A DNA stretch of 64,000 nucleotides. Source: Shewanella marina JCM 15074. Its GTDB lineage: Bacteria > Pseudomonadota > Gammaproteobacteria > Enterobacterales > Shewanellaceae. Positions 1 to 10,128 of this stretch are shown in pieces. The notes beneath the pieces were generated by a model that was not told the origin of the DNA, did no database searches, and saw only the letters and a list, made by a program, of their open reading frames with translations. The translations under genes and the position numbers were made by a program. Numbering within the stretch: position 1 is the stretch's first letter; every line of letters starts with the position of its first letter. The DNA lies in contig NZ_BALM01000009.1 of assembly GCF_000614975.1 (NCBI RefSeq), positions 78,888-142,887 on the forward strand, in the 5' to 3' direction.

Positions 1-13
1 CACTAGTTCGTTA

Positions 14-1001
14 ATGGATATTCATGGCAAACCAAAATTTGGTTATTTTGATCAAGCTGTGACTTCACTGGGCGTGGAGCAGTTTGAGTATTTAAATGAA
101 ATGGATAAGCCAGTATCGAAACTGCGTAAACATTTTTCATTTAAACAATTCCAATTTATAAGTTTGGTATCAAGCGAATGGGTTATTGGTATTGCGCTGG
201 CTGATATTCGTTATGTTGGGAGCGGTTTTTGTTATTTATACAATGTAAAAACTAACGAATTACAAGAGTATTCATGGCTTAAACCATTGGGTATTGGCTA
301 TCAGTTAGCAAGTTCACCGTTTTGTGGTGAAGCTTGGTACAGAGTTCAGACTTTAAAGTTCAAATTAGTATCGTCAATGGTTTGTGGCATATCCTATTAA
401 ATCACCCCAATATTGTTGCCGATCTGCAACTACAACCGCCTTATCCTGATGAACCTTTGGCGATGTGTACCCCTACTGGATATAGCGGTTGGACTTATAC
501 TCAAAAACATAATGCTCTTAACATTGCGGGCTCATTAATCATTAATGGTGTTAGCCAAGATGTTAAGTCATTTTTAGGCGGTTATGATTTTTCAGCTGGA
601 TTTATGCGCCGCGAAACCAGTTGGCGCTGGGCCAGTATTAATGGCTTGGTCGGAGATGATCGATTAGGCTCAATTTGGCCGCAGGCGTGAATGAAACTGG
701 ATCGCTTGAAAATATATTATGGGTTAATGGTCAGCGTCATTTATTGCCAGCGGTACATTTCCAGTTTGAACGGATGTCTGCTGTACCAAGTTGTTGGCGA
801 ATCTACAGTGATGATGGCCGAGTAGAACTTATTTTTAATAGTCGAAATTGTCGTAGTGAGAAGCTGAATTTAGGTTTTTTGAAAAGTAACTTCAGGCAAT
901 ACATTGGTTCATTTTCGGGACATCTTATTACTGCTGATGGGCGCGAATTTCAGTTACATGAGCAATTAGGTTTAACCGAAGATCATTTTGCAAAATGGTA
1001 G
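14..1001 (+). CDS. DUF2804 family protein, frameshifted twice
   Basis: Three consecutive open stretches in different frames together spell one DUF2804-like protein of about 330 residues, the usual family size. The N-terminal part contains GKPKFGYFD and RKHFSFKQFQF; the C-terminal part contains AAGVNETGS and WVNGQRHLLPAV. The frame breaks near position 349 and again near 669. One added base at each site (for example CAG GAC TTT, and GGC CTC AAT TTG) restores a continuous reading frame. The frame is still open at the left edge, so the true start may lie before position 14. Function is unknown. The fatty acid hydroxylase gene follows immediately and overlaps or abuts the stop, so the two are probably cotranscribed. 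The family call rests on recalled motifs; I consider sequencing error likelier than decay. Confidence 0.7.
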
Positions 1002-1009
1002 GAGAACAG

Positions 1010-1882
1010 GTGAATTTCTCTCAATTAATCGCACACCCAGAATGGTTACTGATTGTATTGGCGCCAATATTTTTTGTTTGTATTGCACTCGAGTGGTATA
1101 TCGGTAATAGAAAACAACAGTTACCGCCATCAGCTCAATATCATCAAAAAGAGGTGTTATGCAATATGGCACTTGCGAGTTTGCATCAAGTGGCAGATAT
1201 CACTGCTGGACTGTTTATCAGTAAAGTATATTTGCTGTTTTTTGGCTGGAAGCTGTTTGATATTGAGATGAATTGGGCGACATTTATATTACTGATGGTG
1301 GCGCAGGATTTTTGTTATTACTGGTTTCATCGTGCCAGTCATCGAGTGCGCTGGTTGTGGGCTGCACACGTGGTACATCATAGTTCAGAAAATATGAATT
1401 TTAGTACGGCATTTAGGCAGAGTTTAATGTATCCCATTGCGGGTATGTGGTTGTTTTGGCTGCCATTAGTGATATTAGGGTTTGATCCTAATTATGTCGT
1501 ATTTGCGGTGCTATTAAATCTAGGATTACAGTTCTTTGTACATACTCAAGCAATCAAATCTATTGGCCCATTGGAGTATATCTTTAATTCGCCCGCACAC
1601 CATCGCGTACACCACGGTAAAAACCCACAATATATTGATAAAAACTATGCTGGGGTGTTAATTATTTGGGATAAGTTATTTGGCAGCTTTGAGCCTGAAG
1701 TTGAGACGGTACAATATGGGGTCACTAAGCCAGTGAATAGCTTTAATCCATTGACGGTAACGTTTGCGGAATGGCGTGAGATGTGGCGAGAGCAGCGTCA
1801 ATCTGAATTAACATTGAGGCAGCGATTAAAGCTAATTTTTGCGCCGCCAGCATCGCAGCAGATAAATAAAAAGGGCAGTTAA
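1010..1882 (+). CDS. Sterol desaturase / fatty acid hydroxylase family protein
   Basis: Integral membrane di-iron oxygenase family protein of about 290 residues. The histidine boxes are visible in order: HRASH, HVVHH and the later HRVHHG, plus a further H in FVHTQ, as in the fatty acid hydroxylase superfamily. Several hydrophobic stretches surround them. I prefer the GTG start at 1010 because AGGAG lies five bases upstream; an in-frame ATG at 995 overlaps the preceding DUF2804 stop and has no good ribosome site. The substrate (sterol, fatty acid or other lipid) cannot be told from the sequence. A terminator hairpin spans the stop codon, so this is the last gene of its transcript. Confidence 0.85.
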   Translation: MNFSQLIAHPEWLLIVLAPIFFVCIALEWYIGNRKQQLPPSAQYHQKEVLCNMALASLHQVADITAGLFISKVYLLFFGWKLFDIEMNWATFILLMVAQDFCYYWFHRASHRVRWLWAAHVVHHSSENMNFSTAFRQSLMYPIAGMWLFWLPLVILGFDPNYVVFAVLLNLGLQFFVHTQAIKSIGPLEYIFNSPAHHRVHHGKNPQYIDKNYAGVLIIWDKLFGSFEPEVETVQYGVTKPVNSFNPLTVTFAEWREMWREQRQSELTLRQRLKLIFAPPASQQINKKGS

Positions 1883-1892
1883 TGCCCTTTTT
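1867..1892. terminator. Bidirectional terminator between hydroxylase and rlmG
   Basis: AAAAAGGGCA pairs perfectly with TGCCCTTTTT across a six-base loop that holds the hydroxylase stop codon. The A run and T run let it serve both converging genes. Confidence 0.8.
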
Positions 1893-1909
1893 AGTTATTT
1901 AGGTTTAAC

Positions 1910-3049
1910 TTATTTGGTTTTTTGAGCTTGCAGGATCACAAATTTACCATTGCTGGCGACAGTGGTGCAGTTACCAAATAAACGTTTTAACTTAACGTGA
2001 TAAGCAAGATGGCGATTGCCTACAATATGCAAGATGCCGCCGATTTTTAAGCGATTTCGAGCATCTAAGAACATCTGCCATGCAATATGATCGGTAATCG
2101 CTTCACCTTGATGGAATGGCGGGTTGCATAATACTAAATCGGCATTCACATCTTGAGGTAGGTGGGTGAGACAGTCATCCCAATAAAAATGACCTTTATC
2201 TGCAGGCAACGCGTTAAGTTGCCAATTGTGTTGGCAACTGGCAACCGCCATTTCTGAATCATCAACAAAGTGGATATCAGCGTTTGGCCATTGTTTCGCT
2301 GCGGTTAAGCCTAATACGCCGTTACCACAACCAAGATCAATAATTTGTTGATAATCACCTTGGGGTAAATTATCTAGCATAATACGCGCACCAATATCGA
2401 GTTTATTAGCGGCAAATACATTGCTTAAATTGGTAACGTTAAGTTGGCTATCTTCTATTTGCCATTGTTGAGGCGCAGGTAACTTACGCACTTTACCATC
2501 AAAAATAGCCGTGATAATGCGTGTTTTTTTCCAAGTTAAACTTGCGCTTGCTGGGCCGAAATGTTGTTCAATTAAGGCTAAAATAGACTTATTAATTGAT
2601 TTTGCTTTAGCGCTAATTAACACCTGCATCCCTTGTGGTAATGCCTGTGATAAACGTACTAACTGCTCACTAAAATAGCTTAAGTTTTTAGGCAATTTAC
2701 ATAAAACTAATTGCGGTATTGTTGAAATTGGCTGACGGCTATTAATAAACTCAATATGGTCGCTATTTAATTGGTTACAGCTTAGGTTATGCTTAATCCC
2801 TAAATAACTGGTTTTAGCGTCGGTTTCTATTTGCAATGGCCACTGCGGATTTAGACTTTTAAGGGCGCAGGTCAGCGCACCAAAACTATCGTTAATGAGT
2901 AGGCTAGGCACGGCTTGTTGTTGCTGTTCTATTAAGTGTTTAATTAGGTGTTCATCAGCAGCATCCCATGCTTGCAAATTTGATTCTTGGGTTGCTGGAT
3001 AGCGATGTAGTTGTAACTCAATATCAGCTAAACAAAAGTGTGTACTCAT
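1910..3049 (-). CDS. rlmG: 23S rRNA (guanine(1835)-N(2))-methyltransferase RlmG
   Basis: A 379-residue protein of the RsmC/RlmG type, which methylates N2 of G1835 in 23S rRNA using S-adenosylmethionine. The N-terminal half is the degenerate, non-catalytic methyltransferase-like domain. The C-terminal half has the SAM-binding glycine motif [10 protein letters not shown] near residue 240 and the catalytic NPPFHQG motif near residue 310, both typical of exocyclic guanine N2 methyltransferases. Length matches E. coli RlmG. It is transcribed divergently from the AlkB-like gene and ends at the bidirectional terminator shared with the hydroxylase. RsmC is the alternative, but the length and the second-domain sequence fit RlmG better. 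Confidence 0.9.
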   Translation of the reverse strand: MSTHFCLADIELQLHRYPATQESNLQAWDAADEHLIKHLIEQQQQAVPSLLINDSFGALTCALKSLNPQWPLQIETDAKTSYLGIKHNLSCNQLNSDHIEFINSRQPISTIPQLVLCKLPKNLSYFSEQLVRLSQALPQGMQVLISAKAKSINKSILALIEQHFGPASASLTWKKTRIITAIFDGKVRKLPAPQQWQIEDSQLNVTNLSNVFAANKLDIGARIMLDNLPQGDYQQIIDLGCGNGVLGLTAAKQWPNADIHFVDDSEMAVASCQHNWQLNALPADKGHFYWDDCLTHLPQDVNADLVLCNPPFHQGEAITDHIAWQMFLDARNRLKIGGILHIVGNRHLAYHVKLKRLFGNCTTVASNGKFVILQAQKTK

Positions 3050-3128
3050 TAAGGGGCCTAGCAGTGTTCAATAATGTCGGTGATTATCGCTGATCGCTAT
3101 GACAGACGCAATTTGTTAAGGAGAGTAA

Positions 3129-3743
3129 ATGCAACAAGCTGACTTATTTGCTGATAAAGCACCTCAGCAATTACCTTTTACGCATATTGCCAATTACCTT
3201 AATCTTAAACAGCGACAGCTATTGTTGGCAGAAGCAGAAACTTATCCATTCTCACAGCCGATAGTCACGGTATACGGTAAACAACACCCTATTCCGCGTC
3301 AGCAAGTGTGGTTTGCAGATACTGGTTGCCATATCAAGTTTTCACATACGTTAATTGCTGCGCAAACATGGCGCCCGATGTTAACCAAGTTACGGCAAAA
3401 GTTGCTGGCAGATTTTGAGGTGGATTTTAATGGGGTGTTAGTGAATCAGTATCGTAATGGCTTGGATCAAATGGGAATGCATTGTGATGATGAACCAGAA
3501 ATCGTGCCACAGACGCCTATTGTATCTATCAGTTTAGGGGCAAGTAGAGATTTTGTGGTGCAGCACAAACAAACTAAACAACGCCATATGATGAGTTTAA
3601 ATGATGGTGATTTAGTGTTGATGCCTGCGCGTATGCAACAAACTTGGCTGCATGGTATTCCCAAGCGCAGCAAAGTGATGCAAATGCGCTTAAATTATAC
3701 TTTTAGGCAAATTATTGCGGGTTACCATCAAGATTCGTTTTAA
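3129..3743 (+). CDS. AlkB-like 2-oxoglutarate/Fe(II)-dependent dioxygenase
   Basis: A 204-residue protein of the AlkB superfamily, which removes alkyl lesions from DNA or RNA by oxidative demethylation. It contains the iron-binding HCDDE segment (H-x-D) in MGMHCDDEPEI, a distal H in WLHGIPKR, and the 2-oxoglutarate-binding arginines in RMQQTWLHG and MRLNYTFR. Length and layout resemble the ABH2/ABH3-like proteins common in marine gammaproteobacteria. AGGAGAG lies just upstream of the ATG. It may be cotranscribed with bolA, whose start is about 90 bases downstream. Confidence 0.85.
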   Translation: MQQADLFADKAPQQLPFTHIANYLNLKQRQLLLAEAETYPFSQPIVTVYGKQHPIPRQQVWFADTGCHIKFSHTLIAAQTWRPMLTKLRQKLLADFEVDFNGVLVNQYRNGLDQMGMHCDDEPEIVPQTPIVSISLGASRDFVVQHKQTKQRHMMSLNDGDLVLMPARMQQTWLHGIPKRSKVMQMRLNYTFRQIIAGYHQDSF

Positions 3744-3833
3744 CATTATTACTGCTCATTTGGTCATATCTTGCTATTTCAAAGGCGCAAGATTACTCTG
3801 CTAACCATCTTAGTTATTTACATGAGTTTACTG

Positions 3834-4142
3834 ATGATGGATACACCTATTGCTAATCGTTTGACCGAGAAATTAACTGCAGCACTCTCCCCAACGCATC
3901 TTGAAGTGATTAATGAAAGTCACAATCATCACGTTCCTGCAAATTCAGAAACCCACTTTAAAGTGGTTATTGTCAGTAATACCTTTGAAGGCCAACGGTT
4001 GATTGCTCGCCATCGTGCTGTGAATGGCGCGTTAATGGATGAATTTGAGCACGGTCTGCACGCATTAACGATGCACACTTATACGCCTGATGAGTGGCAA
4101 GCATTAGACGCGGTACCTGAATCACCCAAATGTAAAGGTTAA
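3834..4142 (+). CDS. bolA: BolA family protein
   Basis: About 102 residues from the ATG at 3834. The body follows E. coli BolA closely: LEVINESHNHHVP, then SETHFKVVIVSNTFEG, then RHRAVNGAL and HALTMHTYTPDEW. BolA proteins bind monothiol glutaredoxins with a shared [2Fe-2S] cluster and act in iron-sulfur trafficking, morphology and stationary-phase response; the conserved H of HALTMHTY is a cluster ligand in this family. The frame stays open upstream to a TTG at 3771, but the extra 21 hydrophobic residues are not part of the family, so I start at 3834 (3837 is equally possible). No strong Shine-Dalgarno sequence is visible for either start. A strong terminator follows. Confidence 0.88.
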   Translation: MMDTPIANRLTEKLTAALSPTHLEVINESHNHHVPANSETHFKVVIVSNTFEGQRLIARHRAVNGALMDEFEHGLHALTMHTYTPDEWQALDAVPESPKCKG

Positions 4143-4183
4143 GTTCATTTACCGGAATTAGACTTAACTTCAGGTCAACTTTT

Positions 4184-4217
4184 AAAAAGCGTATCAGTTT
4201 TTGATACGCTTTTTTTA
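4184..4217 (+). terminator. Terminator after bolA
   Basis: AAAGCGTATCA pairs with TGATACGCTTT around a short T-rich loop and runs into seven T residues. Confidence 0.85.
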
Positions 4218-4390
4218 TGGCAAAAAATGGTCATTAATCTGTGCATGAAGTGAGCAGTATCTTTGGTTTTATGTTGAATATATGTAATGATTAGATCGAT
4301 ATTTGATTGTGAATAAGCAACGTAGATAGTTCTGTTCATATGTAGAAGATAATGGACCCAATTTATTCATTTAAGTTACTGGAGATAAGG

Positions 4391-4900
4391 ATGCCACTAC
4401 TCGATAGTTTCACTGTAGATCATACTCGTATGCAAGCGCCTGCGGTACGTATCGCTAAAACCATGGTAACCCCAAAAGGGGATACGATTACTGTATTTGA
4501 TTTACGTTTTTGCATTCCAAATCAAGCCATTTTAAGTGAACAAGGTATTCATACCTTAGAGCATTTATACGCAGGCTTTATGCGTGACCACCTCAATAGT
4601 GAACATGTTGAGATTATCGATATTTCGCCAATGGGCTGTCGAACTGGCTTTTACATGAGTTTAATTGGTGAACCTTCTGAAGAAACTGTGAGTTCGGCAT
4701 GGTTAAGTGCGATGCACGATGTGATCAATGTTAAACAACAAGCTGATATCCCAGAGTTGAATGAATATCAATGTGGTACCTATACGATGCATTCGTTAAC
4801 AGAAGCAAAGAATATTGCTAAAAGTATTATTAATGCAGGTATCGCTATCAACAAAAATAATGATTTAAAGCTTAGCTCTGATATTTTGAAACAACTTTAA
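4391..4900 (+). CDS. luxS: S-ribosylhomocysteine lyase LuxS
   Basis: A 169-residue LuxS, which cleaves S-ribosylhomocysteine to homocysteine and DPD, the precursor of autoinducer-2, in the activated methyl cycle. The metal-binding [12 protein letters not shown] motif supplies two His ligands, and the third, a Cys, lies in [11 protein letters not shown]. The catalytic Cys is in [12 protein letters not shown]. The ATG at 4391 is preceded by GGAGATAAGG and gives the family's usual N-terminus [11 protein letters not shown]; an upstream in-frame start at 4352 has no family support. It is monocistronic, with terminators on both sides. Confidence 0.96.
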   Translation: MPLLDSFTVDHTRMQAPAVRIAKTMVTPKGDTITVFDLRFCIPNQAILSEQGIHTLEHLYAGFMRDHLNSEHVEIIDISPMGCRTGFYMSLIGEPSEETVSSAWLSAMHDVINVKQQADIPELNEYQCGTYTMHSLTEAKNIAKSIINAGIAINKNNDLKLSSDILKQL

Positions 4901-5006
4901 TTAAATCAGATATTAACATTGGTCTATTCAAAAAATTTGAAACTTTACTTATAGCTACTCTTTGTTTTTGTGTAACTGATTGAATAGTAAGTTGTTAGTG
5001 TGGTGT

Positions 5007-5034
5007 AAAGGTCGTTTAAACACGGCCTTTTTTA
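5007..5034 (+). terminator. Terminator after luxS
   Basis: AAGGTCG and CGGCCTT form a 7-bp stem with one G-T pair around TTTAAACA, followed by a T run. Confidence 0.7.
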
Positions 5035-5515
5035 TTGCTTTAAATTTGAGACTGATTAAATAGTAGTAAAACCTAAAATAACAACAATGTTAATAAAAGG
5101 TGTTTAATTTTGTGCGATAAGGTTAATATATGCAGTCGTAGAACTGGTAAATTATTGTTATTTTTAAGTTATAAATAATTTATTAGTTAAAATAATTCTA
5201 GTTAACTAGCCATAGCTTTGGCTATTTTTAGGGAGTTAGCTACCGTTTTATACGGTTAACAGGGGCGTGCAGGGAAAACGTCTATGGTAACAACAAGGTG
5301 TTATTGTAAATTTATTGTTTAAAATGGATGCAATCAGGTTGCCTTATGGATATTTTCGTAGCAGTAAGTTTGTGGTTACGCTAAAATGCACGCGAGCAAT
5401 TGTGATGTAGGTTGCAATTTTGTGATAAATTTGCGCTAGCTCAATAACCTTGTTGTCTAGGTGTGAGTAGGAACGCGGCGCATTGTCTTTCCTTCATAAC
5501 GTAGTGCATTTGGAT
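5035..5515 (+). promoter_or_regulatory. Long leader upstream of the nqr operon with hairpins
   Basis: Nearly 500 bases without a credible gene separate the luxS terminator from nqrA. The region is very AT-rich up to 5200. TAGCCA at 5207-5212 pairs with TGGCTA at 5219-5224 and runs directly into five T residues, giving an intrinsic-terminator shape. A second small hairpin (ACCG/CGGT) follows at 5242-5256. The layout could be a long regulated 5' leader for nqr, a short RNA ending near 5229, or just an upstream promoter region. I see no family-level riboswitch match. Confidence 0.35.
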
Positions 5516-6850
5516 ATGATTACAATAAAGAAAGGATTGGAACTGCCTATCGCAGGTAGACCAGAGCAAGTTATTTATGATGGCCCAGCTATCGAGCAAG
5601 TAGCTACTTTAGGTGAAGAGTATATTGGCTTACGTCCGACAATGAAGGTTCGTGTCGGCGATAAGGTTGCCAAAGGACAGGTGATTTTTGAGGACAAAAA
5701 GAACCTTGGCGTCAAATATACTGCTTTAGCCAGTGGCACTATTAGTCAAATTAACCGCGGTGAAAAACGTGTACTTCAATCGGTTGTCATTGATATTGAG
5801 GGTGATGACAAAGTAGAGTTTAGTCGTTACTCACCACAAGAGTTAAACACGTTAGATGTGGCTCAAGTACGAGACAATTTAATCGAATCAGGTCTTTGGA
5901 CCGCATTGCGCACTCGCCCATTTAGTAAAGTTCCTGCCATAGATTCAACGCCTGCTGGTATTTTTGTGACTGCAATTGATACTCAACCATTAGCAGCAGA
6001 TCCACAGCTTATTATTAATGAAAATAAACAAGCTTTTGCTGATGGATTGACGGTGTTGTCAAAGTTAACCGATGGCAAAGTCTATCTGTGTAAAGCGCCT
6101 AATGCTGATATAGCTTCAGATAATGCTGAAGTTCATGAGTTTGCAGGTGTGCATCCTGCAGGTTTAGCTGGTACTCATATTCATTACCTGATGCCAGCAT
6201 CTGCAAAACGTACCGTTTGGTATGTTGGCTATCAAGATGTAATCGCAATCGGCATGTTGTTCACAACAGGTGAACTTTATACCAATAAAGTGATTGCAAT
6301 TTGTGGCCCTAAAGCGACCAAGCCTCGTTTAGTTCGCACCCTTGTTGGTGCTAGCACAACGACACTAACAGCTGGAGAATACAGTGGTGATGATATTCGC
6401 GTTGTTTCTGGTTCAGTTTTAAATGGCCGAACGGCAGCAGGACCTCATGCGTTTTTAGGTCGTTATCATCAACAAATTAGTTTGTTAGAAGAAGGTACTG
6501 AAAAAGAGTTTATTGGTTGGGCAATGCCGGGTAGTGATAAATTCTCGATTACTCGAACCTTCTTATCTCGTTTAACACCATCAAAGCTTTTTGATATGAC
6601 CACCACTACAGGTGGTTCTGATCGTGCCATGGTACCAATTGGTAATTACGAGCGAGTAATGCCACTTGATATTTTACCAACGATGCTATTACGTGACCTA
6701 CTTTCAGGTGATGTTGATGGTGCAGCGGCATTAGGTGCGTTAGAGCTAGATGAAGAAGATTTGGCATTATGCACTTTCGTTTGCCCTGGTAAATATGATT
6801 ACGGTTCATATCTAAGGGATTGTCTAGATACGATCGAGAGGGAAGGCTAA
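5516..6850 (+). CDS. nqrA: Na(+)-translocating NADH-quinone reductase subunit A
   Basis: A 444-residue NqrA, the peripheral ubiquinone-associated subunit of the sodium-pumping NADH:quinone oxidoreductase in the inner membrane. The family N-terminus [14 protein letters not shown] starts at the ATG at 5516; an upstream TTG in frame would add 11 unsupported residues. The [16 protein letters not shown] and [11 protein letters not shown] segments are characteristic. Length is close to the Vibrio protein (about 446). It is the first gene of nqrABCDEF: its stop TAA shares the A of the nqrB ATG, indicating tight translational coupling. Confidence 0.96.
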   Translation: MITIKKGLELPIAGRPEQVIYDGPAIEQVATLGEEYIGLRPTMKVRVGDKVAKGQVIFEDKKNLGVKYTALASGTISQINRGEKRVLQSVVIDIEGDDKVEFSRYSPQELNTLDVAQVRDNLIESGLWTALRTRPFSKVPAIDSTPAGIFVTAIDTQPLAADPQLIINENKQAFADGLTVLSKLTDGKVYLCKAPNADIASDNAEVHEFAGVHPAGLAGTHIHYLMPASAKRTVWYVGYQDVIAIGMLFTTGELYTNKVIAICGPKATKPRLVRTLVGASTTTLTAGEYSGDDIRVVSGSVLNGRTAAGPHAFLGRYHQQISLLEEGTEKEFIGWAMPGSDKFSITRTFLSRLTPSKLFDMTTTTGGSDRAMVPIGNYERVMPLDILPTMLLRDLLSGDVDGAAALGALELDEEDLALCTFVCPGKYDYGSYLRDCLDTIEREG

Positions 6851-8051
6851 TGAGCTTAAAGGATTTTATCGAACGTATTGAGCCGCAATTTGAAAAAGGC
6901 GGTAAATACGAAAAGTGGTATGCACTTTATGAAGCAGCAGCCACTATCTTTTATACACCGGGTAAGGTGAATAAAGGTCGAACTCATGTTCGTGATAATT
7001 TAGATTTAAAACGTATGATGATCATTGTTTGGGCATGTACTTTCCCTGCAATGTTTGTCGGTATGTATAACGTCGGTTTACAAGCGCAAGAAGCACTAGT
7101 TGCAGGTTTTGGCGTACCAGATGTGTGGCAAACAGCCTTATTTGGTATGTTTGGTACAGAGTTAACCGCCAATTCAGGTGTCGCCGGATTGATGTGGTAT
7201 GGCGCTTGTTTCTTCCTGCCTATCTATGCCACAACCTTTATTGTGGGTGGTTTCTGGGAAGTGCTATTTGCGTCGGTACGTGGTCATGAAGTGAACGAAG
7301 GCTTCTTTGTTACTTCAATACTCTTTGCCTTAACGTTACCCGCAACGATTCCATTATGGATGGTTGCACTGGTATTACCTTTGGTGTGGTTGTTGCCAAA
7401 GAAATCTTTGGTGGTACGGGCCGTAACTTCTTAAATCCAGCACTTGCTGGCCGCGCGTTTTTATTCTTCGCTTATCCTCTGAATATGTCTGGCGATACTA
7501 GCTGGGTAGTTGCTGATGGTTTCTCCGGTGCAACGGCACTGAGCCAAGCAGCAAGTGGTAGCTTGCAATATAACGGTTTAGACCAACAGTGGTGGGATTC
7601 ATTCTTAGGCTTTATTCCAGGTTCTGTGGGTGAAGTGTCTACCTTAGCAATCCTAATTGGTGGTGGCATTCTATTAATGACTCGCATTGCATCTTGGCGC
7701 ATTGTCGCTGGCGTGATGGTGGGTATGTTTGCGGTTTCAGCACTACTTAATGCTATTGGTAGTGATACTAACCCTATGTTTGCTATGCCGTGGTACTGGC
7801 ACTTAACCTTAGGTGGTTTTGCATTCGGTATGATGTTTATGGCAACAGACCCTGTGTCTGCATCATTTACTAATAAAGCAAAATGGGCATATGGCATCTT
7901 AATTGGTGCGATGGCGATATTTGTGCGTGTAATTAATCCAGCTTTCCCAGAAGGCATGATGTTGGCCATTTTATTTGCCAACCTATTTGCGCCGTTGTTC
8001 GACCATTTTGTGGTTCAAGCGAATATTAAGCGGAGGGTTGCACGTGGCTAG
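6850..8051 (+). CDS. nqrB: Na(+)-NQR subunit B, frameshifted at about 7371
   Basis: NqrB is the multi-spanning subunit that carries a covalent FMN and helps move Na+. The N-terminal part ([14 protein letters not shown]) runs to about 7370 in one frame; the rest, starting [15 protein letters not shown], continues in the next frame. Adding one G at GG 7371-7372 gives MVALGITFGVV and a continuous protein of about 400 residues, normal for NqrB. The FMN-acceptor Thr is expected in [11 protein letters not shown]. The stop TAG overlaps the GTG start of nqrC by 8 bases. All neighbouring nqr genes are intact, so a base-calling deletion is more likely than a real mutation. Confidence 0.9.
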
Positions 8052-8841
8052 TAACAAGGACTCGTTCGGCAAAACGTTATTTGTCGTGATTGGATTATGC
8101 TTAATCTGCTCTATTTTTGTATCAACAGCAGCGGTATTACTTAAGCCAACACAAGAGCAAAACAAATTGCTCGATAGACAAAAGTATATTTTAGAGGCTG
8201 CCAATTTAATTGATCTTAAAGATGGCAGTATCACAAAACAGCAAATTTTAGCCCTTTATAAAAAGCACGTAAAAGCACAGGTTATTACCTTAAAAACAGG
8301 TGAAATCGACGCAAACGTCAATGGCGACCTTTTTGATGAAAAGAAAGCAGCTCGTGACCCTGCAACATCGTTTGTTCCTGAGCATGATATTGCTCAAGTA
8401 AAACGAGTTGCTAAAGACGCGGTGATTTATGAAGTGTTTGATGACGCTGGCCAACTTAAAACGGTTATTTTACCGATTAAAGGTTACGGTTTGTGGTCAA
8501 CTATGTATGCATTCTTAGCACTAGAACCAGATCTTAATACCATTCAAAACCTTGTTTACTATGACTTCTCAGGTTCTGGTGAAACACCGGGTTTAGGTGG
8601 TGAAGTTCAAAATCCAAAGTGGAAAGCATTATGGGTAGGCAAGAAGTTATTTGATGCTCAAGGTCAGCTTGAGATTAAAGTAACTAAAAACCCTGCCGTT
8701 GCACAAACACAATATGGTGTTGATGCGCTTTCTGGTGCAACGTTAACCAGTAATGGTGTGCAGTATTCATTGGATTTCTGGCTCGGTAATGAAGGCTTCG
8801 GCCCATTTATTGACCGAGTACGCGAAGGAGGACGCATTTAA
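8044..8841 (+). CDS. nqrC: Na(+)-NQR subunit C
   Basis: A 265-residue NqrC, with one N-terminal membrane anchor ([20 protein letters not shown]) and a periplasmic FMN-binding domain. The [10 protein letters not shown] motif near residue 225 holds the Thr to which ApbE attaches FMN by a phosphoester bond. I choose the GTG at 8044 ([10 protein letters not shown]) because GGAGGG lies upstream and the family N-terminus begins here; the frame is open further upstream but only as overlap with nqrB. The stop overlaps the nqrD ATG by one base. Confidence 0.94.
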   Translation: MASNKDSFGKTLFVVIGLCLICSIFVSTAAVLLKPTQEQNKLLDRQKYILEAANLIDLKDGSITKQQILALYKKHVKAQVITLKTGEIDANVNGDLFDEKKAARDPATSFVPEHDIAQVKRVAKDAVIYEVFDDAGQLKTVILPIKGYGLWSTMYAFLALEPDLNTIQNLVYYDFSGSGETPGLGGEVQNPKWKALWVGKKLFDAQGQLEIKVTKNPAVAQTQYGVDALSGATLTSNGVQYSLDFWLGNEGFGPFIDRVREGGRI

Positions 8842-9473
8842 TGGCTACTTCTAAAGAGTTAAAACAGGTTTTAACAGGCCCCGTTTTCAGTAATAACCCG
8901 ATTGCGTTACAAATTTTAGGTGTCTGTAGTGCGCTAGCGGTAACCAGTAAGATGGAAACCGCATTGGTGATGACCATTGCATTAACCGTGGTAACAGCAT
9001 TTTCGAACTTATTCATTTCGATTATTCGTAACCATATTCCTAGTAGTGTTCGTATTATCGTGCAGATGACGATTATTGCATCATTGGTAATTGTGGTTGA
9101 CCAAGTGCTACAAGCGTACGCCTACGATGTTGCTAAGCAACTATCAGTATTTGTTGGTTTGATTATTACTAACTGTATTGTAATGGGACGTGCTGAAGCA
9201 TACGCCATGAAAACGCCACCATTAATGAGCTTTATGGATGGTATTGGTAATGGTCTAGGTTACGGTATGGTATTGCTTTCTGTTGCCTTTGTTCGTGAAC
9301 TATTTGGTAATGGTTCATTATTTGGAGTAGAGATCTTAAATAAGATTTCTGAAGGTGGCTGGTATCAGCCAAATGGCTTGTTATTACTACCGCCAAGTGC
9401 CTTCTTCCTTATCGGTATGTTGATCTGGGTTATTCGTATTTATAAGCCAGAACAAGTAGAAGCTAAGGGGTAA
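8841..9473 (+). CDS. nqrD: Na(+)-NQR subunit D
   Basis: A 210-residue, six-helix inner membrane protein of the NqrD/RnfE family. It starts [20 protein letters not shown], has the conserved [17 protein letters not shown] segment with its helix Cys, and ends in a short cytoplasmic tail. With NqrE it forms the membrane core that binds a [2Fe-2S] centre between the subunits and takes part in Na+ passage. The start overlaps nqrC by one base and the ribosome site GGAGGA lies inside the end of nqrC. Confidence 0.95.
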   Translation: MATSKELKQVLTGPVFSNNPIALQILGVCSALAVTSKMETALVMTIALTVVTAFSNLFISIIRNHIPSSVRIIVQMTIIASLVIVVDQVLQAYAYDVAKQLSVFVGLIITNCIVMGRAEAYAMKTPPLMSFMDGIGNGLGYGMVLLSVAFVRELFGNGSLFGVEILNKISEGGWYQPNGLLLLPPSAFFLIGMLIWVIRIYKPEQVEAKG

Positions 9474-9478
9474 CAGCG

Positions 9479-10087
9479 ATGGAACATTATATTAGTTTAT
9501 TTATTCGTTCAGTTTTCATCGAGAACATGGCGTTATCTTTCTTCTTAGGTATGTGTACCTTCTTAGCGGTATCGAAGAAAGTATCAACTTCTATGGGCCT
9601 TGGTGTTGCGGTAATTGTGGTATTGGCCATTTCAGTACCCGTTAACCAAATCATCTATCAAGGTATTCTTGCTCCAGGCGCCTTGGCTTGGGCGGGTGTG
9701 CCTGATGCCGATTTAAGCTTCTTGAAGTTTATTACCTTTATTGGTGTGATTGCGGCATTAGTACAGATACTCGAGATGACGTTGGATAAGTATTTCCCAC
9801 CACTTTATAACGCACTGGGTATTTTCTTACCTTTGATTACCGTGAACTGTGCAATTTTTGGTGCGGTATCATTTATGGTCGAGCGTGATTATAACCTCAC
9901 TGAAAGTGTGGTGTTTGGCGTTGGTTCTGGGGTGGGTTGGGCATTAGCAATTGTATTACTTGCTGGTATTCGCGAGAAAATGAAATATTCAGATGTGCCA
10001 GATGGACTTCGTGGCTTGGGTATTACTTTCATTACAGCAGGTTTGATGGCCTTAGGTTTTATGTCGTTCTCAGGTGTGTCTTTATAA
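9479..10087 (+). CDS. nqrE: Na(+)-NQR subunit E
   Basis: A 202-residue NqrE, paralogous to NqrD and inserted in the membrane with opposite topology. The N-terminus [20 protein letters not shown] and the [16 protein letters not shown] segment, with its conserved Cys in the half-helix, are diagnostic. It begins 5 bases after nqrD and is followed by about 40 bases before nqrF. Confidence 0.95.
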   Translation: MEHYISLFIRSVFIENMALSFFLGMCTFLAVSKKVSTSMGLGVAVIVVLAISVPVNQIIYQGILAPGALAWAGVPDADLSFLKFITFIGVIAALVQILEMTLDKYFPPLYNALGIFLPLITVNCAIFGAVSFMVERDYNLTESVVFGVGSGVGWALAIVLLAGIREKMKYSDVPDGLRGLGITFITAGLMALGFMSFSGVSL

Positions 10088-10128
10088 ACACTGAGGTTGT
10101 TGAATAGGATCTTCTAAGGGATAAATGA

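Noticed and set aside
3771..3833. Hydrophobic N-terminal extension of BolA (TTG at 3771)
   Set aside because: It looks like a membrane anchor, but BolA proteins are soluble and the family start aligns with 3834; the extension has no ribosome site.
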